Below, in pieces: positions 60,554 to 64,000 of a stretch of 64,000 nt of DNA (within the stretch, counting starts at the first letter, position 1; every line of letters starts with the position of its first letter). Under the pieces are notes generated by a model. The model was given only the letters and a program-made list of their open reading frames with translations, was not told the DNA's origin and searched no databases. Made by a program: the position numbers and the translations under genes. The DNA comes from Alistipes sp. (lineage in GTDB: Bacteria > Bacteroidota > Bacteroidia > Bacteroidales > Rikenellaceae): contig JAFYQI010000008.1 of the NCBI GenBank assembly GCA_017547175.1, positions 124,001-188,000 of the forward strand, written 5' to 3'.

Positions 60554-62655
60554 TAGCGGGCAAGCGGCATCCAAACCGTCATCTCGGAGTGGTCACGATT
60601 ACCCCATGCAAAGTAGGGAATCAGGCGAATCTTCACCTCGCCGTCAGCCTTGCCCACCTCGCGATAAAGGGTATCTTCCCACGAATTCTCCTCTATCAAA
60701 CGCGCCGTACCCTCCAGGGCTACCATCTTCGAGCCTTCGATTTCGTAGGGAACTGCCACGAACTGAATATTACTCGGGATTAGCACGTTGTCAATCTTCT
60801 TACCGCCCTCGATATCACAACTCTCGAGACAATACACCAGCGGGCCGCGCTTAACGACCGTCTCGTTGCGACTCTCCTCCACCAGCGGATTCGACTCAAG
60901 CAACTTCACGCGCATCTCCAGGTCGAGCTCAACGCGATCGCCTTTCTTCCAGGTGCGCTCAATGCAGGCATAGGTGTTGGCCTTCGTTGCCACCTCGACC
61001 GGCTGACCGTTTACCTTCACCGTGGCGTTGTCGCACCACTCGGGGATACGCAGGTAGAGTTTCATCGTACTCTTCTTGGCAATCTCGGCCACCTCCAGCA
61101 GGATCTTGCCGTCGTAGGGGTAACCCGTCTTCTGCTGCACCACGAAGGGCTTGCCGGCATAGGTTGTCGTCAGCTCACTCTCGCCATAGAGGTTGCACCA
61201 AAGGGCATCCTCCGACATTGTGTAGGCGTAGTTCTGTGCCTCGCAAATCGTACGGAGCGTATTGGGCGGGCAGCAGTTGCAAAGCGAGATATACTCCTCA
61301 CGGATCTTCGACCAACGCAGCGTATAGGGCAGGTCGTGGCTCAGACGCAGGGGGTTGGTGTAGAAGTAGTGCTTACCATCGAGGCTTACACCGCTCAACA
61401 CACTGTTATAGAGGGCCGTCTCGACAATCTCGGCATACTTCGCATCACCCGTCGATTGCAACATGCGCCAGTTAAAGAGCATGTTACCGATGTTGGCGCA
61501 AGTCTCGTTATGAGCGGTCGACTGCGGCAACTGATAGGGACGACCATAGCTCTGGTGCACCTTCTGAATCAGGTCCGGATCGTACACCGTACCGTCGGGC
61601 GACGTACCATCATAGAGAGCACCGCAAGCGCCCGTCACATACATCTTGCGCGTCACGATATCCTTCCAGATGCTCGTCAGATTCTTCATCAACTGCTCCT
61701 CGCCGGTCTCGGCAAACACATCAGCCACACCGGCATAGAGGTAGTTGGCTCGAACAGAGTGGCCCATGGCGTTATACTGCTCACGGAAGGGGATGCGGTC
61801 CTGGTTGTCGTCCGTACCATTCTCCACCATACCACGAATATCGATCAGACTCTTCGAGAGCTCCAGGTAACGCGGGTTACCCGTCGCACGATACATCTCC
61901 ACCACGCCCATGTAGTGCGAGGGGCAGATGGCGTTGCGCGCCAACTCGGCCGAAGCGGTCTCGTAGAAATGGCAAAGGAAATCCGTAGCTTTGATCGCAG
62001 CATCAAAGAGCGTGCGCTTACCCGTAGCTCGGTAGTGCGTGATACCGGCCATCATCAGGTGACCCAGGTTATAGGTCTCAAAATTCAGGCGGTTGGCAAA
62101 AGCACCCTTCTCATCGGCACCACCCACCTTCGTACCGATGGCCTGCTGCGGCGCGTGGCTGTGGGTATCGATACCCTTGTTGCGCTCGTCGATAATCACG
62201 GGGGTATGGATATAACCATCCTCACGCTGAGCCTTTACGACCTGCTCGATGAAGGTATCCATAATCTGATCCAACTCGGGATCTTTCGTGATGGCATAGA
62301 CCGCTGCCACACCCTCCATCCACTTGTACATGTCGCCATCGTGGAACGGAGGACCCGAGTGGTGACCATCGCACGTGCCGGCTGCAATCTCGAAGTTACG
62401 GAAGCCGTGCGAGATTTCAGGAGCCTGCCAGATTTTCCACATATGCTGCACCGAGGTTTTGCTGTAAACATCGAAGCGCTCACCCCAAAAGCCACCGGTC
62501 CAACGCACGGCACCCAAAGGCACATTGGCCATCTTGGCATAGCGGCTCTGTCGCATATCCGTCAAGCCAGCCGTCGAGGCCTCTTGGGCCGTCGCCGAAA
62601 GCGCGCTCAGCGCGATGGCTGCCGCTACAAAAATTCCAAAAAATCGTCTTATCAT
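60553..62655 (-). CDS. GH127 beta-L-arabinofuranosidase
   Basis: GH127 (formerly DUF1680) enzymes remove terminal beta-L-arabinofuranose with a Zn-bound cysteine nucleophile. From the ATG at 62655 (signal MIRRFFGIFVAAAIALSALSATAQ) the protein has 700 residues. The catalytic Glu-x-Cys appears as TAHNETCANIGNMLFNWRML (~380-400) and the second Cys pair as LCNCCPPNTLRTICE (~458-472); the 77-residue spacing matches the known enzyme HypBA1. An (alpha/alpha)6 barrel precedes and a beta-sandwich follows (~520-700). Beta-L-arabinofuranose occurs in rhamnogalacturonan II and some arabinans. A -7 box lies 35 bases upstream. Confidence 0.93.
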   Translation of the reverse strand: MIRRFFGIFVAAAIALSALSATAQEASTAGLTDMRQSRYAKMANVPLGAVRWTGGFWGERFDVYSKTSVQHMWKIWQAPEISHGFRNFEIAAGTCDGHHSGPPFHDGDMYKWMEGVAAVYAITKDPELDQIMDTFIEQVVKAQREDGYIHTPVIIDERNKGIDTHSHAPQQAIGTKVGGADEKGAFANRLNFETYNLGHLMMAGITHYRATGKRTLFDAAIKATDFLCHFYETASAELARNAICPSHYMGVVEMYRATGNPRYLELSKSLIDIRGMVENGTDDNQDRIPFREQYNAMGHSVRANYLYAGVADVFAETGEEQLMKNLTSIWKDIVTRKMYVTGACGALYDGTSPDGTVYDPDLIQKVHQSYGRPYQLPQSTAHNETCANIGNMLFNWRMLQSTGDAKYAEIVETALYNSVLSGVSLDGKHYFYTNPLRLSHDLPYTLRWSKIREEYISLCNCCPPNTLRTICEAQNYAYTMSEDALWCNLYGESELTTTYAGKPFVVQQKTGYPYDGKILLEVAEIAKKSTMKLYLRIPEWCDNATVKVNGQPVEVATKANTYACIERTWKKGDRVELDLEMRVKLLESNPLVEESRNETVVKRGPLVYCLESCDIEGGKKIDNVLIPSNIQFVAVPYEIEGSKMVALEGTARLIEENSWEDTLYREVGKADGEVKIRLIPYFAWGNRDHSEMTVWMPLAR

Positions 62656-62689
62656 AGGTTTGTTGTTAATTAGTATTCGTTCATAATAA

Positions 62690-62697
62690 CAAATATA
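62690..62697 (-). promoter_or_regulatory. -7 box of the GH127 gene
   Basis: TATATTTG on the minus strand, 35 bases before the ATG at 62655. No clear -33 box is seen. Confidence 0.6.
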
Positions 62698-62897
62698 CAT
62701 GATAATTTTTAATATTTTGCCCTTCGGCTCAAAAAGCGTAAAAAAAAAGGCAATATTTTATAGCTAAATCCAACTTTTATCACTAATTTCGTCTGATGTT
62801 GAAATTGGGGTAATGTACCCGTGCCAAAAACGGCCAAAACAACACAACCAAAGCGACGGAAAACGAAACAAAATTAACAATAAAAAACTACGAAACA

Positions 62898-64000
62898 ATG
62901 ATGAATGTATTGAAAAAAGCGGCTCTGCTGTTCGGAGTGTTGACTCTCGCAGGAACGACTTCCGCTCAAGAGACCGATCGCATCCACTACACGGGTAGCG
63001 AGCTCTCGAATCCCAACATGCACGACGGTGCACTATCGCCTGTGGTGGGTGTCCACAACATCCAAACCATGCGTGCCAACCGTCACATGGGCCACACGAC
63101 CAACGGCAACGGTTGGACCTACAACCACCAATCGATGATGGCCTATTGGCGCGGTTCGTTCTACATGCACTACCTCTGCGACCCCGTTGACGAGCATGTT
63201 CCCCCCTCGATGACCATGATTCAGCGTTCGAAAGATGGCTACACCTGGACCAACCCCGAGGTGCTCTTCCCCATCTACCGCATTCCCGACGGCTTTACCA
63301 AAGACGGAACGGTGGTAGCAAAAGACATGGATGCCATCATGCACCAGCGTGTCGGTTTCTTCGTATCGAAGTCGGATCGCCTGCTGGCCATTGGCAACTA
63401 CGGCATTTCGCTCTTCCCGAAAGATGATCCGAACGATGGTAACGGTATCGGCCGTGTAGTACGCGAGATCTATGAGGACGGTACGTTCGGTCCGATCTAC
63501 TTCATCTACTACAACCACGCCTTCAATGAGAAGAACACCCACTACCCCTACTATACCCGCTCGAAGGACAAGGGATTCCGCGAAGCTTGCGAAGAGTTGC
63601 TCGCCAGCCCGATTCAGCGCATGGGTTGGGTCGAGGAGGCCGATCGCGAAGATCCGATCATTCCGCTCAACAAGATCTACAAGGCCTTCTGTAGCTACAC
63701 GCTCGACGACGGCCGCATCGTATCGCTCTGGAAACACGCCTTGACTTCGATCTCGAACGACGGCGGCAACACCTGGGCTGAGCCGATTGCTCGCGCCAAG
63801 GGTTTCGTGAACAGCAACGCCAAGATCTGGGGACAGCGTCTTTCGGATGGCAGCTTTGCCACGGTTTACAACCCCTCGGAGTTCCGCTGGCCGTTGGCCA
63901 TCTCGCTCTCGAAAGATGGTTTGGAGTACACAACGCTGAACCTGGTTTATGGCGAAGTTCCCCCGATGCGCTATGCCGGTCAGTACAAATCGTTTGGCCC
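62898..64000 (+). CDS. Sialidase-like (BNR) six-bladed propeller protein, 3' partial
   Basis: The frame starts at the ATG at 62898 (MMNVLKKAALLFGVLTLAGTTSAQ, a signal peptide) and stays open to the window edge, 367 codons. It begins MHDGALSPVVGVHNIQTMRANRH after the signal and has Asp-box-like repeats: SKDGYTWTNPEVLFP (~100) and SNDGGNTWAEPIARAKG (~286-302). These are typical of exo-alpha-sialidase-like propellers such as GH33 and related BNR proteins. In this pectin locus a KDO- or uronate-acting relative is possible (inference). The C-terminal part is missing from the window. A near -7 box (TAATTTCG, 62784-62791) is too weak to call. Confidence 0.7.
   Translation, partial: MMNVLKKAALLFGVLTLAGTTSAQETDRIHYTGSELSNPNMHDGALSPVVGVHNIQTMRANRHMGHTTNGNGWTYNHQSMMAYWRGSFYMHYLCDPVDEHVPPSMTMIQRSKDGYTWTNPEVLFPIYRIPDGFTKDGTVVAKDMDAIMHQRVGFFVSKSDRLLAIGNYGISLFPKDDPNDGNGIGRVVREIYEDGTFGPIYFIYYNHAFNEKNTHYPYYTRSKDKGFREACEELLASPIQRMGWVEEADREDPIIPLNKIYKAFCSYTLDDGRIVSLWKHALTSISNDGGNTWAEPIARAKGFVNSNAKIWGQRLSDGSFATVYNPSEFRWPLAISLSKDGLEYTTLNLVYGEVPPMRYAGQYKSFG

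Noticed and set aside
1..64000. CRISPR arrays, insertion sequences or prophage
   Set aside because: No regularly spaced repeats, transposase, integrase or phage structural motifs were seen on either strand.

Overview
The window looks like chromosome of a gut-type member of the Bacteroidetes, most likely Alistipes or a close Rikenellaceae relative (inference). The evidence is many promoters with a TAnnTTTG -7 box instead of sigma-70 boxes, almost no Shine-Dalgarno sequences, a fairly high GC content for the phylum, a V-type ATPase operon, DUF3575, DUF4301 and DUF2764 proteins, and a large carbohydrate-degradation locus. No insertion sequence, phage gene, integrase or CRISPR array was seen. All intergenic gaps are shorter than 300 bases.

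Region 1 (1-18,000) is housekeeping. It holds the end of a ThuA-like/DsbD-like protein, a DUF3575 outer-membrane protein, tRNA-Gly(GCC), an EamA permease, an NhaC antiporter with a HAD phosphatase, then a minus-strand cluster coaD-lpxD-TlpA-TlpA-ruvC. A second minus-strand operon, murB-tilS-holA-aminotransferase IV, runs divergently from a DUF4301 gene. A short fragment of a TonB-dependent-type outer-membrane protein closes the region.

Region 2 (18,000-25,600) is a seven-gene V-type ATPase operon, E-DUF2764-A-B-D-I-K. Recognisable C, F and G genes are absent. The K subunit keeps residues that match the Na+ ligands of the Enterococcus rotor ring, which suggests a sodium pump and fits with the nearby NhaC antiporter.

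Region 3 (25,600-64,000) is a pectin-type polysaccharide utilisation locus, mostly on the minus strand. It encodes a DUF6298 beta-helix protein, a PL1 pectate lyase and a tiny remnant of a second PL1 copy, a GH2, a DUF5703 protein, a sialate-O-acetylesterase-type esterase, GH106, FucI, an SSS symporter, a DapA-family aldolase, GH28, a LacZ-type GH2, a 1392-residue beta-propeller/GH2/malectin fusion, a GH138-like protein, GH78, an MFS sugar porter, GH127, and the start of a sialidase-like propeller protein. GH106, GH78, GH127, GH2, GH28, PL1, a propeller-GH2 fusion and fucose metabolism together point to a rhamnogalacturonan, and most specifically rhamnogalacturonan II, as target (inference). 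No SusC/SusD pair or regulator is present here; they may lie beyond the right edge. Proposed flow: surface and periplasmic enzymes trim side chains, the SSS and MFS carriers import sugars or rhamnosides, cytoplasmic GH78, FucI and the aldolase process them.

Two intergenic repeat families stand out: terminators built on a GGCTGTCC hairpin (five copies) and a 100-116 base imperfect palindrome (two copies) between the PUL transcription units.
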